The notes under the pieces: model-generated
Database searches by the model: none
Told to the model about the DNA's origin: nothing
The model's input: the letters and a program-made list of their open reading frames with translations, nothing else
Translations under genes and position numbers: made by a program
In this document: piece by piece, positions 41,530 to 52,346 of the stretch
Position numbering within the stretch: position 1 is the first letter of the stretch
How the letters are laid out: each line of letters opens with the position of its first letter
NCBI GenBank assembly: GCA_963971425.1
Contig: OZ020521.1
Location: 10,309,519 to 10,373,518, forward strand
Direction: 5' to 3'
Origin: Bryoerythrophyllum caledonicum
Taxonomy: Eukaryota > Streptophyta > Bryopsida > Pottiales > Pottiaceae
Length of the DNA: 64,000 bases

Positions 41530-43311
41530 AATACCAATACCACAAATTGGACCAATACTCTCCTTAACAAGTTAATCACTCTACATAACCCACCCGAAAG
41601 ACATATTAATACAAAACACCCGTATACAAGTTTCCTAGCAGAAAATCAAAATATTATTGAACATAGAGACTCCATACACAAAGAAATATATGATTTCGTA
41701 CACAGTCAAACCTCACCCCCCACACAAAACACTATCCAACTACACTTCCCATTCTTGCCACATGAACTAACTAAAGAAATAACAAGATGCTTTGAGCCTA
41801 TCCCAGAATACACATTCCCATCTCCACCAACCCCATATATACCACCTGTAAATCATAACGAAAATACCAGAGGCATCAATACATACATCTTAACATGGAA
41901 CGCTGCATCCCTAAACACTGCTCTCCCATGCCTCCACAATCTATCTACCCACACCAACACGCCACCCGCCATAATTGCTATACAAGAAACTAAATTAACC
42001 GCTACTAAATCCACAAAATACATCCAAAAAACATTCCCCGATTACAAACTTATATTTAACAACACTCATGCCCTTACAAGATGCATCCAACAACGAATAC
42101 CATACACACCAACGAGAGGAGGCCTCCTCATGCTCATACACCAATCATATGCCTTCCCTGGGAATATTACTAAAATCCCTACCCCGGCTAATATATCACC
42201 ATACCTTCAAATTATTAAAATTACTAACCGACCCCTCCAACCATGGCTCATTCTTCACCTATACATGCCATCGCACATAGAAGACTCTAGGCTTATTCCG
42301 GAAATCCAAAACTCCATCACTTCACAAATTAATACGCACACTAACCATACAATAATACTTTGTGGAGACTTTAACAGAGATATTGCCCTTATTGGACGAC
42401 ATAACGGAGAGACCTTCACTCCCCCACGTGATATAGATTATCAATGGCGAAATTACACGGATAACCTAGAATTATATCTGATCCCAACCGATACACAATA
42501 CTCTCGTCAAGGAGGACTTAATTACACACACACTAGCCTAATTGATGGATTTTACATTAAAACACCTAACCATACCCAATACACATCTATCACCAATATC
42601 TCAACCAACTTAAACTCGGACCACTTCCCAATCCAACTAAATATACCTCATAACATCCTTATAAGTAGACCCCCCACCAAAACAAACTCAAACGATATCA
42701 AAATACTAAACCCCATCCCAAAAGAAAACCTTGATAACTTTAATACAATATTCTTTGAAAAAAACTCACTACATCTAGACTCCCTTACAGAAATTCTTTC
42801 CAACCATCAACACCTAACACACATACAATGGCAAGAAGCCTGTACCTCTCTTGACAAAATTATTAATGAAATTTCTACCACATTAGAAAAGACGTGTAAA
42901 GCACCTCCGACCCCACAACTCACACCTAGAACCTCGAATCAAGGGGGGTATCTCCCGAGAAAACTAGCCAAAAAGTGGAAACAACATCTTGTTACATACC
43001 ACAATATTCGGAAAGCAATTTACATCGCTAAAACTAATCAAAATTGGCGAAACCACCCCATATTCTCTGAACTACAAAACCTTCGCCACCCCCAAATCCC
43101 ACAAGTACCACCGCTCAACAACCCTCACGAAGATTGGCTAAAAGACATTGCAGACATTGCAAAAACCGCCAATAAACAAGCTCGGAAAATTACTACAAAA
43201 TATACAAGAGAATGTATCAGAAAAGCCATTTCTAAATACCGACAACTATCGAATCTAGCCCAAAAAAGATTAATAGAAAAGTCTTTAAAAACAACACAAA
43301 CTTACCACTAG
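41530..43311 (+). CDS. LINE ORF2, apurinic-type (EEP) endonuclease segment
   Basis: Same frame as the 2A segment, separated only by the TAA at 41527-41529. The endonuclease/exonuclease/phosphatase fold is complete at 41878-42650: TWNAASL (Asn 41899), IQETKL, LHLYMPS, LCGDFNRD, SLIDGFY and NSDHFPI (His 42622). It nicks target DNA to prime reverse transcription. A 200-residue linker follows, ending KSLKTTQTYH-stop at 43309. In the -1 frame the sequence carries straight on into the RT, from a T TTA AAA heptamer at 43284. No ATG precedes the domain, so it depends on upstream initiation. Confidence 0.85.
   Translation, partial: NTNTTNWTNTLLNKLITLHNPPERHINTKHPYTSFLAENQNIIEHRDSIHKEIYDFVHSQTSPPTQNTIQLHFPFLPHELTKEITRCFEPIPEYTFPSPPTPYIPPVNHNENTRGINTYILTWNAASLNTALPCLHNLSTHTNTPPAIIAIQETKLTATKSTKYIQKTFPDYKLIFNNTHALTRCIQQRIPYTPTRGGLLMLIHQSYAFPGNITKIPTPANISPYLQIIKITNRPLQPWLILHLYMPSHIEDSRLIPEIQNSITSQINTHTNHTIILCGDFNRDIALIGRHNGETFTPPRDIDYQWRNYTDNLELYLIPTDTQYSRQGGLNYTHTSLIDGFYIKTPNHTQYTSITNISTNLNSDHFPIQLNIPHNILISRPPTKTNSNDIKILNPIPKENLDNFNTIFFEKNSLHLDSLTEILSNHQHLTHIQWQEACTSLDKIINEISTTLEKTCKAPPTPQLTPRTSNQGGYLPRKLAKKWKQHLVTYHNIRKAIYIAKTNQNWRNHPIFSELQNLRHPQIPQVPPLNNPHEDWLKDIADIAKTANKQARKITTKYTRECIRKAISKYRQLSNLAQKRLIEKSLKTTQTYH
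43284..43290 (+). promoter_or_regulatory. Candidate -1 frameshift slippery heptamer
   Basis: T TTA AAA in the zero frame, i.e. X XXY YYZ, inside the 76-base overlap (43236-43311) of the endonuclease and RT frames. After slippage the next codon is AAC at 43290, and the frame then reads NNTNLPLDCILDQNNN into RT. Only a 5-bp hairpin (43308-43323, ctaga/tctag) lies 18 bases downstream, so a strong stimulator is not evident. A one-base deletion is the rival explanation. Confidence 0.5.
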
Positions 43312-46300
43312 ATTGTATTCTAGATCAAAACAATAACATTCTAACCAGCCCAAACGACATTGCAAACGAAATACATTTTCAACAATCCATAAACAATAGG
43401 CCATCCACCCCCCCATGTCACTTCCAACCACAACATACACCAACATGCACATGCGGGGTCAGGCAATACCCGTGGCATGATCTTGACGGATTCACCATTG
43501 ATAAAAGAGGAGAACCCACAACCCCTCTCCACACATATTATAATAGAGACACATATAACATGTGCCTAAAAAATTTGGGGACCAACAAAGCTCCCGGACC
43601 GGACCATATACCTAACTCAATTCTAAAAAACATGCCTCCGAGATTCCATGACCTTCTATCATTATTTTTCCTCCATTGTTACAAACAAAAAGCAATTCCT
43701 GCATCCTGGAAAACAAGTTTAACAATCTTATTATACAAAAAAGGCAACCCATCCGAGCTACCCAATCACCGACCTATTGCTTTAGCCAACACCATTTATA
43801 AATTGTACACTAGCACACTAACATCAATACTATCGGCCTACGGGGAAAAACACCAAATACTACACGAAAGCCAAGAAGGGTTCAGAGCTGAAAGAAGTAC
43901 CACACGGCAAATCCAAACTCTCATCGCCGCTCTTGAAGATGCAAAACTCACTAATAAAGACATTTACATACTATACATTGATTTCAAAAACGCTTTCCGT
44001 TCCATTGACCACCCTCGCTTGCTAACCATTATGAGCGATCTTGGATACCCGTGCGACGCGGTCACACTGGTTGGCAATATATACTCCCAATCTACCACTA
44101 CATACGTTGGAGAATTCTTTGGTAAAACACGCCCTATCCCTATCCAACGAGGGACCATCCAAGGCGATACATTGAGCCCATACCTCTTCATTATCTTTCT
44201 GGAACCCCTACTGAGATGGCTTCAAAGAGGGAATAATGGCTACACCTTTGGTACCTCAAAAGTTACCATAAACTCGGCCGCATATGCTGACGATCTTGCG
44301 GCCATCTCCGGACGCCTCAAATCACTCCAAACTCAATTAGACAAAATAGACAAATTTTGTTTATGGTCCGGGATGGAACTTGGGGTCCAAAAATGTGCCA
44401 TAACTGGATGTCCAAACAAATCTAAAACAAACCCGACCGCCTTCAAAGCCCTTATTCAAGCTAACAATATCCACTATCGTAACCAACCAATTCCGGTTCT
44501 AAACCAAAACCAACCCTACATATACCTTGGAATAAACCTAGTCCCTTCTTTAAAATGGAAAATTCAAATTCATGCTACTACTACAAAACTTATTAAACAA
44601 TGCAAGGAACTTACACTTTGTCCGGCCACATTGCAACAAAAAATAAAAATGATTGATACCGTCATACGACCGGGTATCTCATACAGTTTCTATGCGGTCC
44701 CTTATTCCATGCCCGCCATAAATAAACTCGATAAAAAAATCATAGCCATACAAAAGAAAGTATGCGGACTCCCTAATTGTACGCCTAATATCATAACACA
44801 ACTCCCCCAAGAACTATTTGGATTAGAAGCTTTCTCCCTCAAAAATGCCTACTTACGTTGCATTGGAGAACAACTCCAGAATGCACTTAACGATAAAGGA
44901 CGACTAGGACTAATTTACAGTGGACTCCTTCGGCACATCCTTGCCATTTATGGAGGAGCACAATACCTCCAAAGACTTAAAAAATCTGACTGTTTTCGGT
45001 CCCCCATTACCCGCAAACTTTTTCTACTTAAAACAGAAGGTCAAATATTTCTAAAAAGCACACTAGAAGATTTCCTACTAGACCCTGCACCACTGGAACA
45101 AAATTGGGCAAATGAAATTCATAACCTCCCTAGACTGGACCGACAATTATCCAACAAACTCCTACAAAAACTCTTCTCTGCAAACATTATTGATCTAAAA
45201 CAAATTACACTACCAAATGGAACACACCTTATGGACGACAAGAGCTACAAAACACACTATGGTACCCCTCATAAATTAATAAAAAGTGCACTAAACATTG
45301 CCAAACAATTATTTTGTCACCCTCCATGTCTCCCTACATGCCCCAACCCTTGCACCAATCACGCCCCACCGTACACACTTAAAGACTCATATATCATAAA
45401 TCACAATGACATCCACCCTAACACCAACCCCCCACTAATTCCCCCAAACCCACCACATTCACGACCATATGCCCCTCCTTCACATATATTAAAAAACCCC
45501 TCCATACACCCAATAAATAACATAACCGCGCACAGACATAATAAACACATTGACTCCAACAAAATAAGCAAACAATATACGTCGTACCTATGCCATTGGT
45601 CCCACAATAACAACACCTACGCTAAATGGCTCCCACAAAGAAATCTTTTCCCTTGGCACAACCCAAATACTTCCTTACATAACACCGAAACCCTCACACA
45701 ATACTACCTTAGAACTCAAAATAGTTATTACCTAAATATCATACAAATACACCACCACCAAGCACAACCTCGAGATAGAAGATTTGTCACACCACCCCTT
45801 ATTATCCCCCTTCTTAATATCTCTACAACTGAATGCAACCCAGAAACGGACATCCGAACACAAACAAATACAATCAAAATACAACAAGACAATGCCCACA
45901 TATACGAAGGTAATGGTAGACATCTAATAACCATACCACTTGCTAGACTAAAATGGCTGTGGAACCAATATCACAACGCACTACTAACCCCCATTAACAT
46001 CGAACCAATACCCCAAACATTCGAAACCGAAATTGTTTGGCTATACCAAAGATATAACTACCGAATACCCAAAAATGACCCCCTCAAAAATGCACACTAC
46101 ACATTACCCGATCCTATCTTAGACTACCTTATTACATCCCTGAATATCACACATTCATACTTCTCATCCCCCGTTACATGCTCCACAAAAATCTCAAAAT
46201 TTTACTCTCCATTCGAACACGATAAGATTTTTGGGTCTCTTGGAAAAGCCTTTGATTATAAGTGGAGTGGAATAGGCCTCGCACACCCTCACAATGAAGA

Positions 46301-48266
46301 AGAAACACAACAAGCAATACATTGGGCACGCCTAGCGGCAAATAATGACCCCAACGACAATATCACCATTATTATCACTCCCGACACTCATTGGTACCAC
46401 AACCCTAACCCACACTTAGGCCCATTCCCGGACTCCCACATCATAGTACTATTTGAAGCCGACTCCATGACTTACAGAGAACCCACTAGACCACCGCAAA
46501 TACAAACACCCCGCCTTGAACCAGCAACCCTACGTATCCTATGTATACACCAACAAACTCGTGAAATAGGTAATCTAGAAAACCTCACTCACCTCACTTT
46601 GATAGCAAAAAATCTAAACATTAACAAGGTATACACCGCAATTGCCCTCCCCACACCCATCTCAACCCGTGTAAACCGCAACAAAAAATGGTCTAAAACC
46701 CCCCACACAAACATCTCCACATCAACAATTACCGAATTAAGCCTCCCCCTCTCTTACTACCAAATTAATATGGACCTCAAATTTGACCCCAACTTTAGCT
46801 ACTACACTGATGGCTCTTTCAAAGAACCAACCGAAGTAAGCCCGGGGCACTGGCACCGAGAGAAAGCCGGTTATGGGATATACAACTCTACCAAACAAAT
46901 TAAATTAGGTAAAAGACTACATGGACTCCAGAATATTCTGAGAGCCGAAATGATGGCTATACACAAAACCCTTAAAATAATCACCACTCAGTATCCAAAC
47001 GAACCGGCTCACATTTTTACAGATTGCATAAATGTATTATACCTCCTTAATACACATATTAAACATCCTACTTCACACAATAGTCACCCGGATAAAACTA
47101 TCCTTACATCTATGGTAGAAATGCTCCAAAAGCGTACACAGATTACTACACTCCATAAAGTTCGTGCTCATGCTAATATCGACGGCAATGAACAAGCCGA
47201 CAAACTAGCAAAGGAAGGAAGAGAAAAAACCCACAAGAATGCCGAACACCCATATGAACACGCCTATGCCACCCCATATTACTTCCATAGATATGAATGG
47301 CCCTCTATGAGTGAAACTCCCGATAAAGGCCCCGTACGATTCTTGGACAAATACCTCAAAAAACATGATCTTGTAAATAACCTAGAAAAACTTACAGAAA
47401 ACTTCCCCAATATTGATAAATGGACTGGCAACCCAAACATTCATAATGTACTATCCAATAATTTCTGGAAAAACCCCACTATAACGGATCCACAAATCAC
47501 ATGCCTAATCAAATTCCGCACCGGGCAATACATGGGCAATGCCCGCAAACAACTCTTCTTTGGAATAGAAAGATTCCCTAAAATTACATGTCCAATTTGC
47601 AACACCACGGACCCAGACACATGGCTACATGTCTTACTCCAGTGCCAAAACCCCCATATACACTCACTAATTGTTAAAAGACATAACAAAGCCGTATGGG
47701 CTATACGTAAACTACTTATATCATCAACCAAATCCCGATGTTTCATTCTCATGAATGCCGGAACCTTTAATGACAACCCACAAGAAAACACGGTCCCTCC
47801 TTGGCTATTACCCTGCAGATGTCATACTCAAAGATGCCACTGTAATGCAAGATTCAAACCGGACCTATTATGTGTTAGAGGACTATCATACAAAGACCCC
47901 CCACCAAACCATATAGACCCTAGTCTCACCATCCAATTTATTGAATTCACATATTGCAATGATAGATTCTCTCCGGACACTATTGCAAACAAAACAAATA
48001 AATACCAACCACTACTTGACGATATTCAAGCACTGGGATGGAAAGTAGACCCCCTCATTGTCATCACCGCGGGTGCTAGAGCCACCACCTTCATCCCCTC
48101 AATGACAACCCTTGAAGAAACATTTAAAATCCCCATCACTTCAATCAAAACCACCTTTTCAAATATTAACACTATTGCAATTCAACATGCTATGTTGATA
48201 CTCCTACATAAACGTAAACTTGAAAACAACCAACCCCTACCCGACGCTTCAAACCCCCCTTTATAG
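43290..48266 (+). CDS. LINE ORF2, RT - RNase H - CCHC - restriction-like nuclease segment
   Basis: 1,658 codons from the frame-change point. RT about 43590-44420: KAPGPDHIP, LYIDFKNAFRSIDH, RGTIQGDTLSPYLF, and YADD at 44283-44294. A spacer of about 800 residues rich in Pro, Asn, His and Thr follows. RNase H 46790-47230: YYTDGSFKE (Asp 46809), LRAEMMAI, IFTDCINV, GNEQADKLAKE, so all four acidic residues are present. CCHC finger 47589-47645: CPICNTTDPDTWLHVLLQC. C-terminal domain about 47850-48110: FKPDLL (Asp 47862), IEFTY (Glu 47943), NKYQPLLDDI, PLIVITAGAR, a PD...ExT pattern like R2-type restriction-like endonucleases. It synthesises and integrates element cDNA. The same C-terminal block survives in the relic at 4760-7870. 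Confidence 0.88.
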   Translation, partial: NNTNLPLDCILDQNNNILTSPNDIANEIHFQQSINNRPSTPPCHFQPQHTPTCTCGVRQYPWHDLDGFTIDKRGEPTTPLHTYYNRDTYNMCLKNLGTNKAPGPDHIPNSILKNMPPRFHDLLSLFFLHCYKQKAIPASWKTSLTILLYKKGNPSELPNHRPIALANTIYKLYTSTLTSILSAYGEKHQILHESQEGFRAERSTTRQIQTLIAALEDAKLTNKDIYILYIDFKNAFRSIDHPRLLTIMSDLGYPCDAVTLVGNIYSQSTTTYVGEFFGKTRPIPIQRGTIQGDTLSPYLFIIFLEPLLRWLQRGNNGYTFGTSKVTINSAAYADDLAAISGRLKSLQTQLDKIDKFCLWSGMELGVQKCAITGCPNKSKTNPTAFKALIQANNIHYRNQPIPVLNQNQPYIYLGINLVPSLKWKIQIHATTTKLIKQCKELTLCPATLQQKIKMIDTVIRPGISYSFYAVPYSMPAINKLDKKIIAIQKKVCGLPNCTPNIITQLPQELFGLEAFSLKNAYLRCIGEQLQNALNDKGRLGLIYSGLLRHILAIYGGAQYLQRLKKSDCFRSPITRKLFLLKTEGQIFLKSTLEDFLLDPAPLEQNWANEIHNLPRLDRQLSNKLLQKLFSANIIDLKQITLPNGTHLMDDKSYKTHYGTPHKLIKSALNIAKQLFCHPPCLPTCPNPCTNHAPPYTLKDSYIINHNDIHPNTNPPLIPPNPPHSRPYAPPSHILKNPSIHPINNITAHRHNKHIDSNKISKQYTSYLCHWSHNNNTYAKWLPQRNLFPWHNPNTSLHNTETLTQYYLRTQNSYYLNIIQIHHHQAQPRDRRFVTPPLIIPLLNISTTECNPETDIRTQTNTIKIQQDNAHIYEGNGRHLITIPLARLKWLWNQYHNALLTPINIEPIPQTFETEIVWLYQRYNYRIPKNDPLKNAHYTLPDPILDYLITSLNITHSYFSSPVTCSTKISKFYSPFEHDKIFGSLGKAFDYKWSGIGLAHPHNEEETQQAIHWARLAANNDPNDNITIIITPDTHWYHNPNPHLGPFPDSHIIVLFEADSMTYREPTRPPQIQTPRLEPATLRILCIHQQTREIGNLENLTHLTLIAKNLNINKVYTAIALPTPISTRVNRNKKWSKTPHTNISTSTITELSLPLSYYQINMDLKFDPNFSYYTDGSFKEPTEVSPGHWHREKAGYGIYNSTKQIKLGKRLHGLQNILRAEMMAIHKTLKIITTQYPNEPAHIFTDCINVLYLLNTHIKHPTSHNSHPDKTILTSMVEMLQKRTQITTLHKVRAHANIDGNEQADKLAKEGREKTHKNAEHPYEHAYATPYYFHRYEWPSMSETPDKGPVRFLDKYLKKHDLVNNLEKLTENFPNIDKWTGNPNIHNVLSNNFWKNPTITDPQITCLIKFRTGQYMGNARKQLFFGIERFPKITCPICNTTDPDTWLHVLLQCQNPHIHSLIVKRHNKAVWAIRKLLISSTKSRCFILMNAGTFNDNPQENTVPPWLLPCRCHTQRCHCNARFKPDLLCVRGLSYKDPPPNHIDPSLTIQFIEFTYCNDRFSPDTIANKTNKYQPLLDDIQALGWKVDPLIVITAGARATTFIPSMTTLEETFKIPITSIKTTFSNINTIAIQHAMLILLHKRKLENNQPLPDASNPPL

Positions 48267-48516
48267 ATCTACAACCGCATTTGCATTTCACCGCACTTGC
48301 CCTCCCTCTTTTAGGACTTTTCGGGGCCTAGGGCCCTTTTTTTTTCTTTTTTTTTTCTATTCTGGTTACTGGTTACTGGGTACATAGTGTCCACCCCCGG
48401 AAGGGGGAAGTAGTTCCATACTACTAACCCATGCCCGGTGGGCATGGACTTAGAGGTGGAATGAACGGGCACTTCACTCACGCCGGCCCCCTTCGGGGAC
48501 CAGCGTTCTTCTTTCT
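48267..48516 (+). repeat. LINE 3'UTR with three hairpins and TTC-rich end
   Basis: GC hairpins in AT-rich context: 48394-48407 (CCCCC/GGGGG), 48429-48447 (CCATGCCC, loop GGT, GGGCATGG), 48485-48501 (GGCCCCC, TTC, GGGGACC). The end is gttcttctttct before the duplication, with no poly(A). Similar ends occur in the SINEs at 55756 and 56509. Confidence 0.8.
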
Positions 48517-48529
48517 TTAGCAGACTTAT
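48517..48529 (+). repeat. Target-site duplication, right
   Basis: TTAGCAGACTTAT, second copy of 34307-34319. The flank after it (cttataggagggatgagtg) resembles 30490-30510. Confidence 0.8.
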
Positions 48530-49181
48530 AACTTATAGGAGGGATGAGTGTAATTGCATTTGTCCCTAGAACAGACACTTGGTCATGTAGGGGCTAAAAG
48601 ATGGGCTTGTGACCATGTAATAACTAAAGATAGAAATCCCAAGACCGTATAATTGACTTGAAGACATGTTTACTAGGCTTGATTACAACCAGCTCTCTTT
48701 ACTTTGATTGTTCTATCCACTATATATAGAGGTTTGTTTTTCAAACGCATGTTATAAAAGAAAAGATAGATAATTATTTTTTGAACGGCTGTTATAATGG
48801 AAAGGGTGGGTAATGGATGTTACAACAAGTATAGTTGTAAAGAGAGAATATTTGTTTTGATCCTACCTACATGTTATAATAAAATTGTTGTTGTATCATA
48901 TGTTTTTGTAAGGGGAGCTTAATGTACAATAGGGTGACGCTTAAAATGGTGTTTTTGCATTTTGAGATTTTGCTTCTACCAACATTGATACCCTCCCAAG
49001 GACTGAAAACTGTTAACTTACAATGAAAGTTTTGGAACAAAATCATCTCTATATTTATAACATGTGCACCAAATTTCAAGGCTAAAAGATGATTACCAAA
49101 AAAAATTCAAAATCTACAAACATGAAAATACATGAGAAATGATTTTGAGTATATTTTTTGGTATTCATCTTCTCACCTTAA
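48530..49181. other. Host repeat downstream of the LINE
   Basis: Shares blocks with 30180-30510 (gttataatggaaa, gttgtaaagagaga, attgttgttgtatcat). With 34200-34319 it is the repeat split by the LINE. No gene. Confidence 0.5.
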
Positions 49182-50103
49182 CCCCTAAAGGCCCAAGGCA
49201 TTTTCACACCAAAAACACTTCAAAACTACTCCTTTTAGTGCAATGAGTAAGGACAAAAACTAAAACTATTTATATCTACATCTAACCGTAGGATCTCAAT
49301 GAAAGCTTATTGATCAATGTCCTCAGAGAATTTCATAAAATTTGACCGCATGGATTGAAAGATAATAGTATTTGAAAAAGACAAAACAGTTCATTTTCTT
49401 CCCTGAATTGAGTGGATCAATAGACTTTGACTTCACTTGGTGTAAACTTTTTGCACTACTCAAGGTCTATATTCATTACCATCATGTTAATCTTGATGTT
49501 ATTACCTCGTACACCAATTTTTAGAAGTCGAGAAAGGGTGTAGCATATTCAAAAGAATTGTGCAAGGAGTGTAGGTTCTATAAGTGCCAATTTACGTTTT
49601 AATTTTTTGTGGACGAAATATGATTGAGAATGACAATCCAAATGGTCTAATTGAAGATTTACACCACATCTTGTAGTAGAAAAAATAAAGTTGAAAAAAT
49701 ATAAAGATCTCTAAGTTTTATGGGGAAAAGAAGAAGTTTTTTTGGTACCTTGCCCGACAAAGTGAGACAATGTATGAAATGTTTGACTTGGGTTAATGTG
49801 CTATTTAGTACTAAAGACAAGAAATGTTTTTTGACAATATGAAAGAAAATAATATTACTTGCTAGTATTGAGAAACTTACACTTGATAGAGTGTCCTAGC
49901 AAAAGTTTCTAGAGTTGCCCAAAGTGCCCGTTCTCTCCATTTGAAATTCAAAACCCTATAACTTTTTCATTGATTGTTGGATTTAGGAAAAAATTGTACT
50001 CACACAAAGCTTTTAGTAATGTCCATCTAAAGTAGAAATTTCAGTGAGGAATGTTTTGAATTGACACCATAGGAACTTGAGGGGACTCTTGGGTCTTTAG
50101 AGG
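49182..50103 (+). mobile_element. TTAA element, diverged subfamily, copy D (922 bp)
   Basis: TTAA (49178-49181), then CCCCTAAAGGCCCAAGG; right end CTTGGGTCTTTAGAGG followed by TTTAA. Terminal inverted repeat about 16 bases. Internal blocks (caccaatttttagaagt, ttcattttcttccctg) match subfamily A in reverse orientation. No transposase frame. Confidence 0.75.
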
Positions 50104-51289
50104 TTTAAAATTTGGCACATATGTTATTGACATAGAGATGATCTTGTGACAAAACTCTCATGGTAAATCAACAACTTTTCATCCCCAGAGGGTGTCTCGA
50201 AGTTTGCAACAATGAAATGGTTTCCCTCATTACTTCTCACAATTACACATATTGGTATGTTTGTTGATTTTGTAATAAATAAAGTATGTGGATCTTTTGG
50301 ACTTGAAATTTTTTCTACATATAATCAACATAGAGATGGTCTAATGCCAAAACTTCCATCGGCCAAAAAAGAGTTCAATCCTTGGAATGATGTCAAAGTT
50401 GGCAGTTGTGAAACTTTTATCACAACTACACATATAGATAGATTTTTATTTTCATTTTTTTGTATTCAACTTTTGGCCTTGAAATTTGGCACACATGCTA
50501 ACATAGAGATTATCTTGTGCCAAACGTTTCATGGTAAATGAACAATTTTTTAGCCTTTAAGAGGGTGTCAAAGTTGACATCAATGAAATTACTTTCCCTC
50601 GGTATACAAAAATGTCATTTTGAGCATTACCCCATTGTACATGCAAGTGGAGTGTATACTTGCAAATGGAGTAGATACTTGCTTATTTCCATATCTTCAA
50701 GCTTAGAGCTTGGTGGCTTCTAAACTCAAGTTGGAAGTATTTTGAACAACCTTCAAGAAGGAGAAGTCACCTTGTACCATGAAAATTAACCACCTCTCTA
50801 CATCTTTGTGCCAATTATAGAAGTTTAGAGCTATTAAGGGTACACAATAATATTTAAGAACAAGAATAGAGGTCAAAACTCTTGATGTCTTTGCCTCACT
50901 TAACAAATACCCTACATATTGGACGGGTTGGTACAAAATTAATTCAAAATGGAGACTATCCAAAAAAATTGGAAAATGTAAGGGATTTTTCTAAAGTGAT
51001 ACGTATGTAATAGCAAGGCAATACTTGTATTACATCTAGGTAACACTCGTTGTGTGCGAACCGCTGTGGATTGGAAAAATTAATTAATCCCTAAATGAAA
51101 GAAGTCACAAGGTGAGCTTTTGCAAATCTCATGCACATTCCCATGGTTGCAATTTATATTTGCAATTTTTGAAATGTTGACTAGAAATGCAAGAGGACAA
51201 GAGGTACAAAAGAATAATTTTTATTCTCATCAGACCTATAGAAAAAATGTTGTGACATCTTGAAGTAAAACTTGTTGAGTGCGAGCACA
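50104..51289. other. Intergenic DNA, repeat fragments only
   Basis: 50695-50900 resembles the foldback repeat of the beta-glucosidase introns (gagcttggtggcttctaaac, accttcaagaaggag). Repeated 'tttggcacatatgttattgacatagagatgatctt'-type phrases at 50108, 50320 and 50480 form a diverged short tandem. No gene seen. Confidence 0.45.
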
Positions 51290-52342
51290 TCTAGCGACTC
51301 CAAAAACTTTTGTTATGACACTTTAGTAAATTTGAGATTTTCAATACAAGCAAGTAATATATTTCCTTTCATATTGTCAAGAAAACATTTCTTGATTTTG
51401 TGGGAAAACTAATTTTACGCATCTTATCATAAAGTCAAAAAATAATAATGTGAAAAAGAAAAAGCTTTTTCTTTTCCACATAAAATTATGAGATCATATT
51501 TTGCACTTCTATTTCTATTACAAGATATAGTGTAAACTCTCATTGACAGTTCAGATTATCATTCTAAAACATATGTTGTTCCAAAAAAATTATAACATGA
51601 ATTGGGACTTTTTGAACCTTCACTCCGTGCACGTTTTTTTTTAACATGTTATACCCTTCACCTCTAAAAATTGGTGCACAAGGTATTAATAACATATTCA
51701 ACATCATGATATAGAATTTAAGGGTTATGATATGAAAATTTGACACCAAGTGAAGTCAAAAGTCTATTGATCCAATCTGTTGTGCTACTATAATCTGCTA
51801 ATCCACTCAAAGCAGGGATGAAAATGAACCATCGCTTCTATTTCAAACACTATAATCTTTCAATCCATGCCGTCAAAATTGATGAAATTCTATAAGTCTA
51901 TTATTTATTAAGTGATAAATGAGATTGTATGGTCAAAATTAGAAATACAATTTATTGTCTCCTAGAAATGAGATTTTTCATCTCCTTCCTTTCTCATTGC
52001 ACTAGAATTATCAAATTTTAAGTGTCTTTGGTGTGAAATTGTCCAGGAGTGTCCAAGCCCAACCAATGCATATCGTAACCTTACTGTCTTTTGTAACTCA
52101 CTCCATAAAAAAATTCTCAAAATTTTATTAAAACATGATTATTAAATAAAATAAAGCAAATTCTTTTCAAGTTCAATTCTTTTCAACAAAATATTGGTGG
52201 TAGCGTTGGTGAGTTTCATCATACAAATCAAAACTAGAATTTTAGATCTCCAACTTTCATTTGTAAAATATAGCTTGATTACTCCATGAAATAGCGCCTG
52301 ACAGTAATTTTCTGGATATTCCATTTCCTAGGTCCTTAGGAG
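51290..52342 (+). mobile_element. TTAA element, diverged copy with clear right end
   Basis: Right end AGGTCCTTAGGAG directly before TTAA (52343-52346). Internal blocks follow copy A in order (aacctt..actccgtgcac, cacctctaaaaattggtg, caatccatg..gtc). The left end is not clear. Confidence 0.6.
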
Positions 52343-52346
52343 TTAA

